A stretch of 64,000 bases of DNA from Chitinophagaceae bacterium (GTDB lineage Bacteria; Bacteroidota; Bacteroidia; Chitinophagales; Chitinophagaceae): positions 248,001 to 312,000 of the forward strand of contig JAIYAN010000021.1 of the NCBI GenBank assembly GCA_027489035.1, in the 5' to 3' direction. A program made the position numbers and the translations under genes. This document shows, piece by piece, positions 28,319 through 38,367 of this stretch; the stretch's first letter is position 1; each line of letters opens with the position of its first letter. Under the pieces are notes generated by a model. The model saw only the letters and a list, made by a program, of their open reading frames with translations. It was not told where the DNA came from and did not search any database.

Positions 28319-28984
28319 ATGAAAAAAGTTTTAATTGCTGATGATGAACAGGATATTCTTGATATTCTAAAATTCAATTTAGAAGCCGAAGGATATATGG
28401 TTGAAACCGCTAACAATGGCGTTGTAGCAATCGAAAAAGCAAAATCATTTTTGCCAGATTTAATTATTTTGGATGTGATGATGCCAGGAAAAACGGGCAT
28501 TGAAGTTTGTGGTGTGTTACGTATGTTGCCAGCATTTAAATCTACACTAATTATTTTCTTGACTGCCATGAGTGATGATACTGCTGAAGTGAAGGGTTTA
28601 GAAATTGGAGCAGATGATTATCTAAAAAAACCCATTCGTCCGAAAGTATTAATGAGTAAAGTAAATTCTTTATTTAGAAGGGTTTCAAAGGAAATAGACC
28701 ACAACATTAATCTTGGAGAACTTATTATTAACAGAGAAAATTTCAGCGTTCGTTATAAAAATGAAGATATAAGTCTTGCCAGAAAAGAATTTGAATTGTT
28801 GTCGTTATTGGCTTCTAAGCCAAGCAAAGTATTCCTAAGAAACGAGATATTAAATCAAATATGGGGAACTGAGGTAATTGTTGGTGACAGAACGATAGAT
28901 GTTCACATCAGAAAAATTCGTCAAAAGCTTAATTTAGACTGTATTAAAACAGTAAAGGGAGTTGGTTATAAATTTGAACTTTAA
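28319..28984 (+). CDS. PhoB/OmpR-type response regulator
   Basis: A 221-residue transcription factor: receiver domain (1-120) with acidic pocket ADDEQD, phospho-acceptor D52 in LIILDVMMPG and the conserved Lys in LKKPI, then an OmpR-type winged helix (about 125-221) with DRTIDVHIRKIRQKL and VKGVGYKF. It is followed 79 bp later by a PhoR-type histidine kinase, its probable partner. The signal is unknown; no phosphate-transport genes are nearby to support a phosphate role. Confidence 0.92.
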   Translation: MKKVLIADDEQDILDILKFNLEAEGYMVETANNGVVAIEKAKSFLPDLIILDVMMPGKTGIEVCGVLRMLPAFKSTLIIFLTAMSDDTAEVKGLEIGADDYLKKPIRPKVLMSKVNSLFRRVSKEIDHNINLGELIINRENFSVRYKNEDISLARKEFELLSLLASKPSKVFLRNEILNQIWGTEVIVGDRTIDVHIRKIRQKLNLDCIKTVKGVGYKFEL

Positions 28985-29063
28985 TTATTTCGTTTTAGTC
29001 TTTTATATGTTTGTATTTTTAATGCAAATTATAAAGCAAGCGACTTAAATTAAAAGAAAATTG

Positions 29064-30122
29064 ATGATGACTCCTCAAAAAAATATCACTCCAAATAATT
29101 TGGCTGCAATTTGCAGTGCGGCCATTTCTTTACCCATCTCAGGATTCATTTTCTTCTTAAAGCCAATTTGGTGGGTGTTTGTTGTTGCACTGATTTCAAT
29201 ATTTATTTTTTGTTTTTTATTAATTAGATATATTGTAAAGCTATTTATCTATCGACAAATCAAACTGATTTACAAATTAATTTCACAAACAAAAGCTTCG
29301 AAAAGAGAAGAGTTTTATTATAAAAATCTTCTCCCTCAAAAAAGTATAGAAGAGGTAAGAATTGATGTTCAAAAATGGGCGGAACAACGAAAAAATGAAA
29401 TTGAAAAACTGCATGAAAACGAAGCATTTAGAAGAGAGTTTTTACAAAATCTAAGCCACGAATTAAAAACACCAATTTTTTCAATACAAGGGTATGTAGA
29501 AACCTTATTAAGCGGTGCAATTAGCAACCCTGATGTTAATGTGAAATTTTTAGAAAACACCTCTAAAAACATCGATCGTTTAGTGAATTTAGTAGACGAT
29601 TTGGATGAGATATCAAAATTAGAAAGTGGCGAACTCAAATTGTCTTTAGAGAATTTTACCATACAAAACTTAATTAAAGAAGTATATGATTCCCTTTATT
29701 TGAAGGCTTCAGACAAACAAATTTCATTAACAATAAAAAGAGGTTGCGAATTGCCATTGAATGTTCATGCGGATAAAGAAAAGATCAGGCAAGTACTGAT
29801 TAATTTGGTTGACAATGCTATAAAATACGGAAAATCAAATGGGGTTATAGAAGCAGGCTTTTATATAGTGGAAGGCAAAAAAATATTAATTGAAATAACA
29901 GATGATGGTTATGGTATAGCAGAAGAACATCGTTCGAGAATTTTCGAAAGATTTTATCGTACAGATTCTGCCCGCACCAGAAAAGTGGGCGGAAGTGGAC
30001 TAGGGCTTTCTATTTGCAAACATATCATTGAGGCGCATAACCAATCGATACATGTTAGAAGTACTGTTGATGTTGGTTCTACTTTTGTTTTTGAATTGCC
30101 GATATCGGTAAGATTGGGTTAG
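29064..30122 (+). CDS. PhoR-type sensor histidine kinase
   Basis: A 352-residue kinase with two membrane helices close together at residues about 17-60, almost no periplasmic loop, and a short linker. The phospho-acceptor His is in LSHELKTPIFSIQGY; the ATPase domain shows N-box LVDNAIKYG, and GYGIAEEHRSRIFERFYR then GSGLGLSICKHII. The lack of a sizeable outside domain suggests sensing within the membrane or through a partner. ATG at 29064 is preferred over the TTG just before it. It closes the two-gene operon and is followed by a dispersed repeat. Confidence 0.9.
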   Translation: MMTPQKNITPNNLAAICSAAISLPISGFIFFLKPIWWVFVVALISIFIFCFLLIRYIVKLFIYRQIKLIYKLISQTKASKREEFYYKNLLPQKSIEEVRIDVQKWAEQRKNEIEKLHENEAFRREFLQNLSHELKTPIFSIQGYVETLLSGAISNPDVNVKFLENTSKNIDRLVNLVDDLDEISKLESGELKLSLENFTIQNLIKEVYDSLYLKASDKQISLTIKRGCELPLNVHADKEKIRQVLINLVDNAIKYGKSNGVIEAGFYIVEGKKILIEITDDGYGIAEEHRSRIFERFYRTDSARTRKVGGSGLGLSICKHIIEAHNQSIHVRSTVDVGSTFVFELPISVRLG

Positions 30123-30380
30123 AGAGGTTTGTGAGGTTTAATGGTTTAAGACGTTTAATGGTTTAATATTTCGTTTCGTTTGGCAATACGGTATTAAACT
30201 AAAATCGCTTTCAACTATTAAACCAATAAACTTTAAAACTTCAAAGCGATTTAATGTTAGTTTCTAGTTTTTCAAATGAAAGGACTCAAAAGTTCAATAG
30301 CACACAGGTAAAATAATCCCAACTTTTAAACCATTAAACTTTAAACCTAGTAAAGCGATTTAAACCTTTTACCTTCTAGC
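30123..30380. repeat. Degenerate 18-bp-family repeat cluster after the histidine kinase
   Basis: The spacer is built of degenerate units such as GGTTTAATGGTTTAAGACG and, inverted, AAAGCGATTTAAACC, related to the 12179 cluster. The end (ACCTTCTAGCATC at about 30371-30383) closely matches GTCTTCTAGCATC at about 63274-63286, so the homology between the two loci extends beyond the tandem unit. No coding signal was seen in it. Confidence 0.75.
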
Positions 30381-30383
30381 ATC

Positions 30384-30417
30384 AAAAAAAAGCATCCAAT
30401 TTCTTGAATGCCTTTTT
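30384..30417 (-). terminator. Intrinsic terminator of the PorP/OmpA genes
   Basis: On the minus strand an 8-bp stem (GCATTCAA with TTGGATGC, one G-U pair) closed by a GAAA loop is followed by eight T residues. It lies about 25 bases after the OmpA-like stop codon. A run of five Ts on the plus strand means it might also stop plus-strand transcripts from the kinase. Confidence 0.75.
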
Positions 30418-30443
30418 ATATTTATCGAAATAAATTTAAGTTT

Positions 30444-32066
30444 TTACTTTTCGAGTATTTTAAATTCTACTCTTCTATTTTTTTGACGCCCTTCTTCAGT
30501 ATTGTTTGATGCAATAGGATTCTTCTTTCCAAAGCCTTTAGCTGTAATTCTATTCCCTTCAATATTTTTAGACATTAAATACTGTTTTACTGAAGCAGCT
30601 CTATCTTCTGATACCTCTTGGTTTCTTGTTTCACTTCCAATGGCATCTGTATATGCCGACAATTCTATTTTCATATTCGGATTTGCGCGCATCATCCTAA
30701 CAATTTTATCCATTTCAACATATGATTCTTCGCGTAAGACTGATTTCCCGAAATCAAATAGAATGTTGTTGGTTACCAATATTTCTCCTGGTTTTAAATC
30801 AGTTAAATTTTCATCAATATTGATTCTTTTACGTTCCACAATATTGCCATCTTGATCAAGTTTTAAAGTGTCGTTATAATCATTGATAACAACCTCTGGT
30901 ACCAAATAAAAATCACGATTTACTGTCTTATTTAAATCCGCTAACATTAAATCTAATGTGTCTTTAACTTCATAATAATTATCCGCATTTGATTTGATTA
31001 CGTACTTTTTACCATAAGGTAATGAAATACTATAGCTGCCATTTGTAACAGGAACTTTTTCTGTTTTAACCCCTTCATCAGAAATTACATCGTAAGTTAA
31101 ATTAGCATCAACATTATTATTTGTTTTAGCATTTATAATTTTGCCATTTAATTCTACAAAAGTTTTTGCTTGCTGCCATTTATTAAGTTTCACTTTCGCA
31201 ATATCAGTTTCACCTATTGAATTTTTGCTTGTTGAAAGATATCCGTACTCTCCTGCTGCATCAGTAGAAAAATAAGCTTCCCATTTCTCAGAATTTACAG
31301 AGTCCCCTAAATTTATTGGCTCACTCCATTTTAACCATGATTCATCCAATCTTTTTGTCATCCAAATATCATGTCCGCCACGACCTCCTGGTCGATTACT
31401 GGAAAAATATAAAGTGGTATTATCTGCTGCAACAAATGGTGAAATTTCGTCGTAATCATCATTGCTCAACATGGTTACTTTTACGGGTACTGACCAGTTA
31501 TCCCCTTCTATATTTTTACTAACATAGATATCGTTGTTGTCGTTATTTTTTTCTTCAGAAAAATAAAGGAATAAAACTTTTCCATCGCTACTCATTGATG
31601 CACCAGAATAAATATCAATTGACATCCCTGCATAACCTGAAATGTTTAATTTTTTAGGTTCGCCCCAAACATCATTTGTTTTTGTGCATAACGAAAATCC
31701 TTTGCCTGATAACTTGCCATTTTTATAGGCACCTCTTATTAGAACGGTGTTTCCATCTGGCGAAATCCAAAAAACAGCATTTTCTAATTGCCCGTTTATA
31801 GGTGCTGTACATTTTACAGCCTTACCCCAATTTTTTTTAGCATCTAATTCAGAATACCAAACACTTTGACCAAATTTCTTTGTTTTAGATTCATCTATGA
31901 TAGTCCCTTCTACAATATAATAGAGTTTTTTACCGTCAAAAGATATAGTTGGTCTTAATTCAGCAGATGCAGAATTAATATTAGCTCCAAGTATTTCTAC
32001 ATTTGATTGTGCATATACATTAGCACCTGCCAAAGCAATTGTAAAAAAGAAAATTAATTTTTTCAT
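30444..32066 (-). CDS. OmpA family protein with WD40-like (PD40) repeats
   Basis: A 540-residue envelope protein: Sec signal ending in NVYAQ; PD40/TolB-like propeller repeats in the first 290 residues (for example LYFSSNRPGGRGGHDIW); a middle carboxypeptidase-regulatory-like segment (about 300-390); and a C-terminal OmpA peptidoglycan-binding domain with LSAYTDAIGSETRNQ and SEDRAASVKQYL, ending EEGRQKNRRVEF. Such proteins are commonly encoded beside PorP/SprF in Bacteroidota and are connected with type IX secretion or gliding (PorE-like). It lies 50 bp downstream of the porP-like gene. Confidence 0.88.
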   Translation of the reverse strand: MKKLIFFFTIALAGANVYAQSNVEILGANINSASAELRPTISFDGKKLYYIVEGTIIDESKTKKFGQSVWYSELDAKKNWGKAVKCTAPINGQLENAVFWISPDGNTVLIRGAYKNGKLSGKGFSLCTKTNDVWGEPKKLNISGYAGMSIDIYSGASMSSDGKVLFLYFSEEKNNDNNDIYVSKNIEGDNWSVPVKVTMLSNDDYDEISPFVAADNTTLYFSSNRPGGRGGHDIWMTKRLDESWLKWSEPINLGDSVNSEKWEAYFSTDAAGEYGYLSTSKNSIGETDIAKVKLNKWQQAKTFVELNGKIINAKTNNNVDANLTYDVISDEGVKTEKVPVTNGSYSISLPYGKKYVIKSNADNYYEVKDTLDLMLADLNKTVNRDFYLVPEVVINDYNDTLKLDQDGNIVERKRINIDENLTDLKPGEILVTNNILFDFGKSVLREESYVEMDKIVRMMRANPNMKIELSAYTDAIGSETRNQEVSEDRAASVKQYLMSKNIEGNRITAKGFGKKNPIASNNTEEGRQKNRRVEFKILEK

Positions 32067-32116
32067 GATAAATTTATTTGAGTACGATGTATTTTTTTAT
32101 TTTAAAACCTATTCTA

Positions 32117-33286
32117 TTACCAGAAGTTCAATTTTTTATAAAATCTTGTTCCTGGGTTTGTTTGACGACCTGCTGTAACAATCAATGACACTTCATTTCT
32201 TTTTGCACTATATGCCGGGAATCTAATCGAATTGATTGGGTGCTCATAAGAATATCTTATGTTGATAATTCTTCCGCATGTTAAATTCAAATAAGGCATC
32301 ATCGTTTGGAAATTACGCGTATAAAAACCAAAATTAGGGTTGATCTTACCTTTTGGATCAGTTCTATACAATTCTAAACCTGCCCAAAAAGCGGTAATTT
32401 CTAAGTTGTCGTCGGTATTTCTACTGCGGAGATATAAACCCTCTTTCCAGAACATATTTTTTTGAACCAATCCCCACTGGTCATTAAATCGAACACGTAA
32501 TAATGAATGTGCAGTTATTCTATGTCTTAATGATGGATTATCATCATCTTCTACATCACTTGCATCATATTTTGGATAAAACAAATGATGCATCGCTCCT
32601 CCTAATTCAAACATCACTGATTCTGTAACTCTTCCATAATATGCTCCTATGTTCACATCTGTATACGTTTGAGATCCTGATCTATCTCCAGCTGCATTTC
32701 CATATTTATATGGATAACGGAATGCGCCTCCAGTAATTTCTTTGTTAAATGCTTTTCCTTTGCTTTCATCAAGTACACCATTTGCATTGGTAAACTGCAC
32801 TCCAAACCCAAATAATCTATTTGATTTTGTATAAAAATGACGTGCAAGAGACAAAGAATAAAACTTAGCCGTTATAGGCGAAGTTTCATGACTGTATGTA
32901 TAATAATTAAAACCCGTTCCCCAATATCCAGTCACTTTTTTCTTGTTACCAGATTTATCTTTCCCAGCTTCTACATTTTCATTATCATTATCCATCTGAT
33001 TTTGAGGATTTTCATCACCACTACTTCTGTATTTTCCAAGTTTAATGTCAATACTCACATTTTGATGATTCATGTAAACGGTTTTTTTGGATACAGAAGA
33101 ATCTTGTGCAATTGCGTTTTGCCAGCTTGATAAAACAGAAGCGCGAACACGTCCATCAAACCTACCGGTTAGTGCTGGATTAAACTGAATTGGTGCAGAC
33201 CAAATTTGCGAGAATCTTGCATTTTGTCCAATTGCATTAAATGAGATCAGGAAAAGAACCACGATCAGAATTTTCTGACTTTTCAT
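32117..33286 (-). CDS. PorP/SprF family type IX secretion-associated membrane protein
   Basis: A 389-residue outer-membrane barrel protein of the PorP/SprF family: signal peptide ending in NAIGQ, then the classic ARFSQIWSAPIQFNPALTG start and C-terminal IINIRYSYEHPIN with an aromatic last residue (NFW). PorP is part of the type IX secretion machinery and SprF helps export of partner adhesins. Multiple paralogues are usual in one genome, so this need not be the core PorP. It pairs with the OmpA/PD40 gene just downstream. Confidence 0.88.
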   Translation of the reverse strand: MKSQKILIVVLFLISFNAIGQNARFSQIWSAPIQFNPALTGRFDGRVRASVLSSWQNAIAQDSSVSKKTVYMNHQNVSIDIKLGKYRSSGDENPQNQMDNDNENVEAGKDKSGNKKKVTGYWGTGFNYYTYSHETSPITAKFYSLSLARHFYTKSNRLFGFGVQFTNANGVLDESKGKAFNKEITGGAFRYPYKYGNAAGDRSGSQTYTDVNIGAYYGRVTESVMFELGGAMHHLFYPKYDASDVEDDDNPSLRHRITAHSLLRVRFNDQWGLVQKNMFWKEGLYLRSRNTDDNLEITAFWAGLELYRTDPKGKINPNFGFYTRNFQTMMPYLNLTCGRIINIRYSYEHPINSIRFPAYSAKRNEVSLIVTAGRQTNPGTRFYKKLNFW

Positions 33287-33301
33287 AATTTTTATTTTTC
33301 T

Positions 33302-35218
33302 TTAGTTTTGAAGATTGTATTGATTTATTTTATTGCCTGCTATGTAATTTTCGATTTGAACGTTGCCTTTAACTGATTGAAATTCTGGTAAAAGCATTTT
33401 TATTAAATCTCTATATAATTCTGGTTCGTAAAACCCTTCTAATGATTTTAATTTTTCAATGATAATATCAGCATCAGATTGATCTACTTTATTTTCGGTA
33501 CTTATCATGATTTTTTCATGATGGGTTTCTTTCATTTTTTCATCTTTTGCAAATACCTCTTCGTACAACTTTTCTCCTGGTCTTTGTCCAATAAAATTAA
33601 TCTTAATATCTTGATCGGGAATAAATCCAGCTAAACGAATCATGTTTTTTGCCAAATCTACAATTTTAACTGGTTCGCCCATATCAAATACAAATACCTC
33701 TCCTCCATCAGCCATTACAGATGCCTCCAAAACCAATTGACACGCTTCGGCAATGGTCATGAAATATCTTATCATTTCTGGATGCGTAACTGTAACTGGG
33801 CCTCCCGCCTGTATTTGTTTTTTAAACAATGGAACTACGGATCCGTTTGACCCCAATACATTTCCAAATCTGGTTACTACAAAAGACGTATTGTTATTTC
33901 CACCTTCTGCTGCTTGAACAATTATTTCAGCTAGTCGCTTAGTTGCACCCATTACACTTGTTGGGTTTACCGCTTTATCAGAAGAAATGAAAACAAATTT
34001 TTCTGCTTTATATAAAATAGATTTCTTAACAATACTTTGTGTTCCAAATACATTTGTTTGTACCGCTTCCCAAGGAAACGCCTCCATCAGTGGAACGTGC
34101 TTATACGCTGCTGCATGATAAACAAAATTAGGTCTGTACTGATCGAAAATCCTATCCATTAATTCTTCATTTCGAATGTCTGTTAGAATAAATCTATATT
34201 GAACCAATGGATGTTTGCGCTTTAACTCTTGTTCAAGATCGTACAAAGCACTTTCAGAAAAATCTACACAAATAATCAATGTGGCGTCATGCTCTGAAAG
34301 TTTACGAACTATTTCGCTGCCTATTGAACCAGCAGCACCTGTAACTAAGATTGTTTTGGTTTTTAAACTATCTGCAACATGTGCATCATACAATTCTATT
34401 TGTTTTCTGTTCATCAAATCACCAATTTCAATTGATGCCAATCTTTCAAATTTAAAGCCATTGTCTAATAATGATTGAACAGACGACAATTCCTTTAACT
34501 TCAAATTATAGGGTAAAATATCTTCGAGAAACTTAGCTTTTCTTGCTGGCAAAATTGAATTATTAGCAATAACAACATCTGTAACATTATATTTATCAAT
34601 GGTAGTGCCTAATTCAGTAGACGCATCATAAACACGTATTCCTCCAATAAAACGACCGATTTTATTCTTGTCATCATCTAAAAACCCAATAATACTAAAT
34701 TCATCTTGATATAAACTATTGATTGATTTTTTTAGAAAAACCCCCATTTCGCCAGCACCATAAATCAGCAACCTTTTGGGTTGATTTACCGATTTTGTTC
34801 TGCGGTAATGAAAATAGAGGTAGCTTATGATTAAACGAGTACCAATAATATAGCAAGTTGTAATAAAAAAGCTGATAACAAAAATCTCAGGTTTTAATTG
34901 ATTTTTTTCTGAAAAGAAAATGCCTATTGTTATGCTAAAAACATGGATTAAAAAAATAATGAACGTTAGTGTTAGAAAATCTTTACTGCTAAAAAAGCGA
35001 ATAACTTTTTTGTAAATACCAAAACTTACCCAGGCAAAAACACCAAAAGCAAGATGAAAAAACAATCGATAAACAATCGTGTGAATAGGGAATTCATTTA
35101 TAGACAAAATACGGTAATTGGCCAAAACTGCCGACAATAAACCAAGCATAACCAACAACTGGTCTCCTATAAGTACCAATTGTGAAGGTCTAATAATATT
35201 TTTTCTTGATTCTTGCAT
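33302..35218 (-). CDS. PglF/CapD-type nucleotide-sugar 4,6-dehydratase
   Basis: A 638-residue inner-membrane enzyme: four or five N-terminal helices (about 10-125), a CoA-binding-like Rossmann region with GAGEMGVFL, and a C-terminal SDR domain with NAD motif GAAGSIGSEI. The catalytic site reads SSDKAVNPTSVMGATKR, with Met in place of the usual Tyr, as in PglF/FlaA1 enzymes. It should convert UDP-GlcNAc to the 4-keto-6-deoxy sugar. The next gene upstream in the same transcript is the aminotransferase expected to use this product. Last gene of the capsule locus. Confidence 0.88.
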   Translation of the reverse strand: MQESRKNIIRPSQLVLIGDQLLVMLGLLSAVLANYRILSINEFPIHTIVYRLFFHLAFGVFAWVSFGIYKKVIRFFSSKDFLTLTFIIFLIHVFSITIGIFFSEKNQLKPEIFVISFFITTCYIIGTRLIISYLYFHYRRTKSVNQPKRLLIYGAGEMGVFLKKSINSLYQDEFSIIGFLDDDKNKIGRFIGGIRVYDASTELGTTIDKYNVTDVVIANNSILPARKAKFLEDILPYNLKLKELSSVQSLLDNGFKFERLASIEIGDLMNRKQIELYDAHVADSLKTKTILVTGAAGSIGSEIVRKLSEHDATLIICVDFSESALYDLEQELKRKHPLVQYRFILTDIRNEELMDRIFDQYRPNFVYHAAAYKHVPLMEAFPWEAVQTNVFGTQSIVKKSILYKAEKFVFISSDKAVNPTSVMGATKRLAEIIVQAAEGGNNNTSFVVTRFGNVLGSNGSVVPLFKKQIQAGGPVTVTHPEMIRYFMTIAEACQLVLEASVMADGGEVFVFDMGEPVKIVDLAKNMIRLAGFIPDQDIKINFIGQRPGEKLYEEVFAKDEKMKETHHEKIMISTENKVDQSDADIIIEKLKSLEGFYEPELYRDLIKMLLPEFQSVKGNVQIENYIAGNKINQYNLQN

Positions 35219-35225
35219 TTAATTT

Positions 35226-36356
35226 TTATATCTCTAAATGTTTTTTTATTTCATTAATCACATTTTCAATTACTGATTCAGATAAGTTTGAGCCGCTTGG
35301 CAAGCAAAGTCCGGTATCAAACAACCTATCTGAAATTCCATTGTTATATGATTTACAATCTGCGAAAACCGGTTGTTGATGCAATGGTTTCCACAGTGGT
35401 CTTGTTTCTATGTTTAGCGTTTCAAGGTATTGTCGTAATGTTTCTATTGTACCCAATTTGAAATATTTTTCATCAAAAACAATGGTAGTTAACCACCTGT
35501 TAGAAAAAAATCCATTAGGCTCTTCTAAAAAAGATATTCCTTCAACTCCCGACAATCCAGTTCTATATTGTTCAAATATTGCTCGTCTTTTTTTAATTCT
35601 CTCTGGCAATACTTCCATTTGACCTCTTCCTATTCCTGCGCATATGTTGCTTAATCTATAATTATACCCAATTTGGGTATGTAAGTAATAAGGTGCTGGA
35701 TCTTTTGCTTGAGCAGAAACATGTCTTGTTTTGGCAATTAACGTTTCATCATTACTCAATAAAGCACCACCGCCACTAGTTGTTATGATTTTATTTCCAT
35801 TAAAACTTAAAATTCCTGCTTTTCCAAAACTGCCACAAGCTTTATTATTGTAGTTGCTCCCCAATGCTTCGGCGGCATCTTCAATAATTGGAATCCCATA
35901 TTTTTCAGAAATCGACAACAACTCGTTCATTTTGGCCGGCATTCCATACAAGTGAACAACAACTATGGCCGCAATTTTTTTCCCAGTTTGTAATTGATCC
36001 TCAATAGCTTTTTCTAACAATTGTGGATCTATGTTCCAAGTATCCGCTTCGCTATCTATAAAAACAGGTTCCGCACCACAATATTTTATCGGAAATGCAG
36101 ATGCTGCAAATGTGAAACTCTGACACAATACTACATCTCCTTGATTAACTTCCAATAAAGAAAGCGCCAGATGCAATGCCGCGGTGCCTGAATTTAGAGA
36201 TACGGCTGCATTTACCCCAACATATTCAGTTAATTGCTTTTCAAAAAAATCAACATTAGGTCCTAAAGGCGCAACCCAGTTGGTAGAAAATGCTTCCTCT
36301 ACATATTTTTTTTCATGCTCACCCATATGAGGTGATGACAACCAAATTCTTGACAC
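35226..36356 (-). CDS. DegT/DnrJ family sugar aminotransferase (PglE-like)
   Basis: A 376-residue PLP-dependent aminotransferase that acts on 4-keto-6-deoxy nucleotide sugars. The PLP lysine is in LSFNGNKIITTSGGG, with SLNSGTAALHLAL and the family opening IWLSSPHMGEHEKKYV, which is characteristic of the PglE subgroup. GTG at 36356 is the start. Together with the PglF-like dehydratase seven bases downstream it should make UDP-4-amino-4,6-dideoxy-GlcNAc. A matching PglD-type N-acetyltransferase is not present in the locus. Confidence 0.87.
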   Translation of the reverse strand: MSRIWLSSPHMGEHEKKYVEEAFSTNWVAPLGPNVDFFEKQLTEYVGVNAAVSLNSGTAALHLALSLLEVNQGDVVLCQSFTFAASAFPIKYCGAEPVFIDSEADTWNIDPQLLEKAIEDQLQTGKKIAAIVVVHLYGMPAKMNELLSISEKYGIPIIEDAAEALGSNYNNKACGSFGKAGILSFNGNKIITTSGGGALLSNDETLIAKTRHVSAQAKDPAPYYLHTQIGYNYRLSNICAGIGRGQMEVLPERIKKRRAIFEQYRTGLSGVEGISFLEEPNGFFSNRWLTTIVFDEKYFKLGTIETLRQYLETLNIETRPLWKPLHQQPVFADCKSYNNGISDRLFDTGLCLPSGSNLSESVIENVINEIKKHLEI

Positions 36357-36555
36357 GCTTTACAGTATTTTTTACCCTAATTTTAACAAATTCGAAACGC
36401 TACGAAGGTAATTATAAATTTTAAATAAACAGATTAAACAAAAGAATTAATTGAATGATAACTTATGTTTCTTAGATAAGTTCAAGTTATGCTCAGGAAA
36501 AATGACTTGTCAAATTAAAAACTGATTTAATAAGGCTTGAAAAAATAATAATAAT

Positions 36556-37191
36556 TTAATTTTTCCCATTAAAAGCTTCTACCGTTGCTTGCCCATTTTG
36601 ATTAATCCCTTCTGATACAAAGATTTTTTTTATGGTCATGAAGATTATTTTAAAATCTAAAAGGAAGTTTATGTTGTTAATATACCAAACATCGAGTTCA
36701 AATTTCTTATTCCAGCTGATGGCATTTCTTCCATTTACTTGAGCCCAACCTGTAATACCAGGCCGTACCCAATGACGCTTTTTTTGTTCATCTGAATACA
36801 ATTCTAAATATTCTGTCAATAAAGGCCTTGGACCAATGATACTCATATCCCCTTTTAGCACATTAAACAATTGTGGAAGTTCGTCTAAAGAAGTTTTGCG
36901 CATCCATTTTCCAAAATTGGTTAATCTAATTTCGTCAGACAATAAATTCCCCTTTCCGTCTTTCGCTTCGGTCATGCTTCTAAATTTTACTAAATAAAAA
37001 AGCTTTTCTTTATAACCAACCCTTTGCTGTACAAAAAAGAATTTCCTATGGCCTGTAATTAAAAGTAATAGAATCAATAAAAACATGACCGGCATCAATA
37101 ATATTAATGCAATTAATGCAACAATAAAATCCATTCCTCTTTTGAATATTTTGGAATAAATGCCATTTGATTTTTGAGGTGAATTATACAT
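36556..37191 (-). CDS. Undecaprenyl-phosphate sugar phosphotransferase (PglC-like)
   Basis: A 211-residue monotopic initiating transferase. A single N-terminal hydrophobic re-entrant helix ([21 protein letters not shown]) precedes the catalytic core with [23 protein letters not shown] and GPRPLL, then [13 protein letters not shown]. The short PglC-like length (not the WbaP/WcaJ type with an N-terminal membrane domain) fits with the diNAcBac-type pathway genes downstream. It transfers a sugar phosphate to undecaprenyl phosphate to begin repeat-unit assembly. Overlaps the preceding glycosyltransferase by eight bases. Confidence 0.9.
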   Translation of the reverse strand: MYNSPQKSNGIYSKIFKRGMDFIVALIALILLMPVMFLLILLLLITGHRKFFFVQQRVGYKEKLFYLVKFRSMTEAKDGKGNLLSDEIRLTNFGKWMRKTSLDELPQLFNVLKGDMSIIGPRPLLTEYLELYSDEQKKRHWVRPGITGWAQVNGRNAISWNKKFELDVWYINNINFLLDFKIIFMTIKKIFVSEGINQNGQATVEAFNGKN

Positions 37192-38338
37192 TTTTCAAAC
37201 GTGTTTCGTACTCTTTCAGCAAAATTTGCCAAAGTGTTTTTTGATTATAGTTATCTATTATTTTCTGTTGTATATTTTTTGAAAATTCGTTTGTTTTCTC
37301 AGGATTCAACCTCGATTCCATCATGGCTTTTAGCAATTGAGTGCTGTCCTTTGTTGGAACGAGTTTTCCATCAATTCCGTTTTCTACGATTTCGTTGCAA
37401 CCATTAATATCACTGAGTAAAAGCATGCATCCCATTGCGCCAGCTTGTAATGGCACATTGGGGAACCCTTCTCTATAACTGGGAAATGTCAAAACTTTTG
37501 CTGCTGCTAAATATGGCCTTATATCTTGCTGAAAACCCCAACATTTAATTTGCGGATGATTGTTCAACATTGACTGATGTTTCTCTTCCAACGGATCTAA
37601 ATCTGGTTCTGGAGCGCCAACCATCCAAAGTTGATCTTCTGGAAAATGCAGACTAAGTTCAGTAAACGCATCTAGTAGTTCAGCAATCCCTTTATCTTTT
37701 ACAATTCTACCCACAAAAATCCATACCCATCCTGTTGACGAAAGTTTTGTTTGATTTTTTAAATGTAAAGCTACTTGTAGAATGCTATCGTTTATTGAAA
37801 AATGATCAGTGTTAATTCCATTGCTTGATCCTTTCCCCAAAACTTTCATTTTACCATTTGCAATGTTAAGCGACTCCATGAATTTTTTTTGTATAAATGA
37901 ATTGGGGAAAATCTCATGAGCTGCAAATGCAGTAAGTTTTTCTACAAAAATTAATACTTTCCGCATAATTCCTGAAGATTCAACCCAAGGCAATCCTGCA
38001 ATAGTGTGTAATCTAATGGGCACACCTGCTAACTTCGCAGCCCACATGCCTATCAATCCTGCTTTTGGGGTATGTGTGTGTACAATATCTGGTTTGATTT
38101 TTTTTAAAATTCGAGTGAGTTGAATTAAACTTTTTAAATCTTGAATTGGTGTTATTTTTCGGGTAAGCATCACCGGTATATGCGCACATTTTTCTTGTTC
38201 CAATAATTTAGGCACTTCTTCTCCAGGGCTACTAATCATGGTTACTTCAAATCCATGTTCACTCATGTATTTCATTTGCCCTTTTAACAAAACCAACAAC
38301 GAAACGGGAACTGTGGTGATTCGAACTAATTTTGGCAT
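37184..38338 (-). CDS. Glycosyltransferase family 4 (PglA-like)
   Basis: A 384-residue GT-B glycosyltransferase. The N-terminal [21 protein letters not shown] and [20 protein letters not shown] resemble PglA-type enzymes that add the second sugar to the undecaprenyl-linked first residue; the C-terminal donor site shows [19 protein letters not shown]. The overlap with the initiating transferase gene supports consecutive action. Donor sugar cannot be read from sequence. Confidence 0.85.
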   Translation of the reverse strand: MPKLVRITTVPVSLLVLLKGQMKYMSEHGFEVTMISSPGEEVPKLLEQEKCAHIPVMLTRKITPIQDLKSLIQLTRILKKIKPDIVHTHTPKAGLIGMWAAKLAGVPIRLHTIAGLPWVESSGIMRKVLIFVEKLTAFAAHEIFPNSFIQKKFMESLNIANGKMKVLGKGSSNGINTDHFSINDSILQVALHLKNQTKLSSTGWVWIFVGRIVKDKGIAELLDAFTELSLHFPEDQLWMVGAPEPDLDPLEEKHQSMLNNHPQIKCWGFQQDIRPYLAAAKVLTFPSYREGFPNVPLQAGAMGCMLLLSDINGCNEIVENGIDGKLVPTKDSTQLLKAMMESRLNPEKTNEFSKNIQQKIIDNYNQKTLWQILLKEYETRLKNV

Positions 38339-38367
38339 TGAGATGTTTATTTTTAGGAAATAGGATT

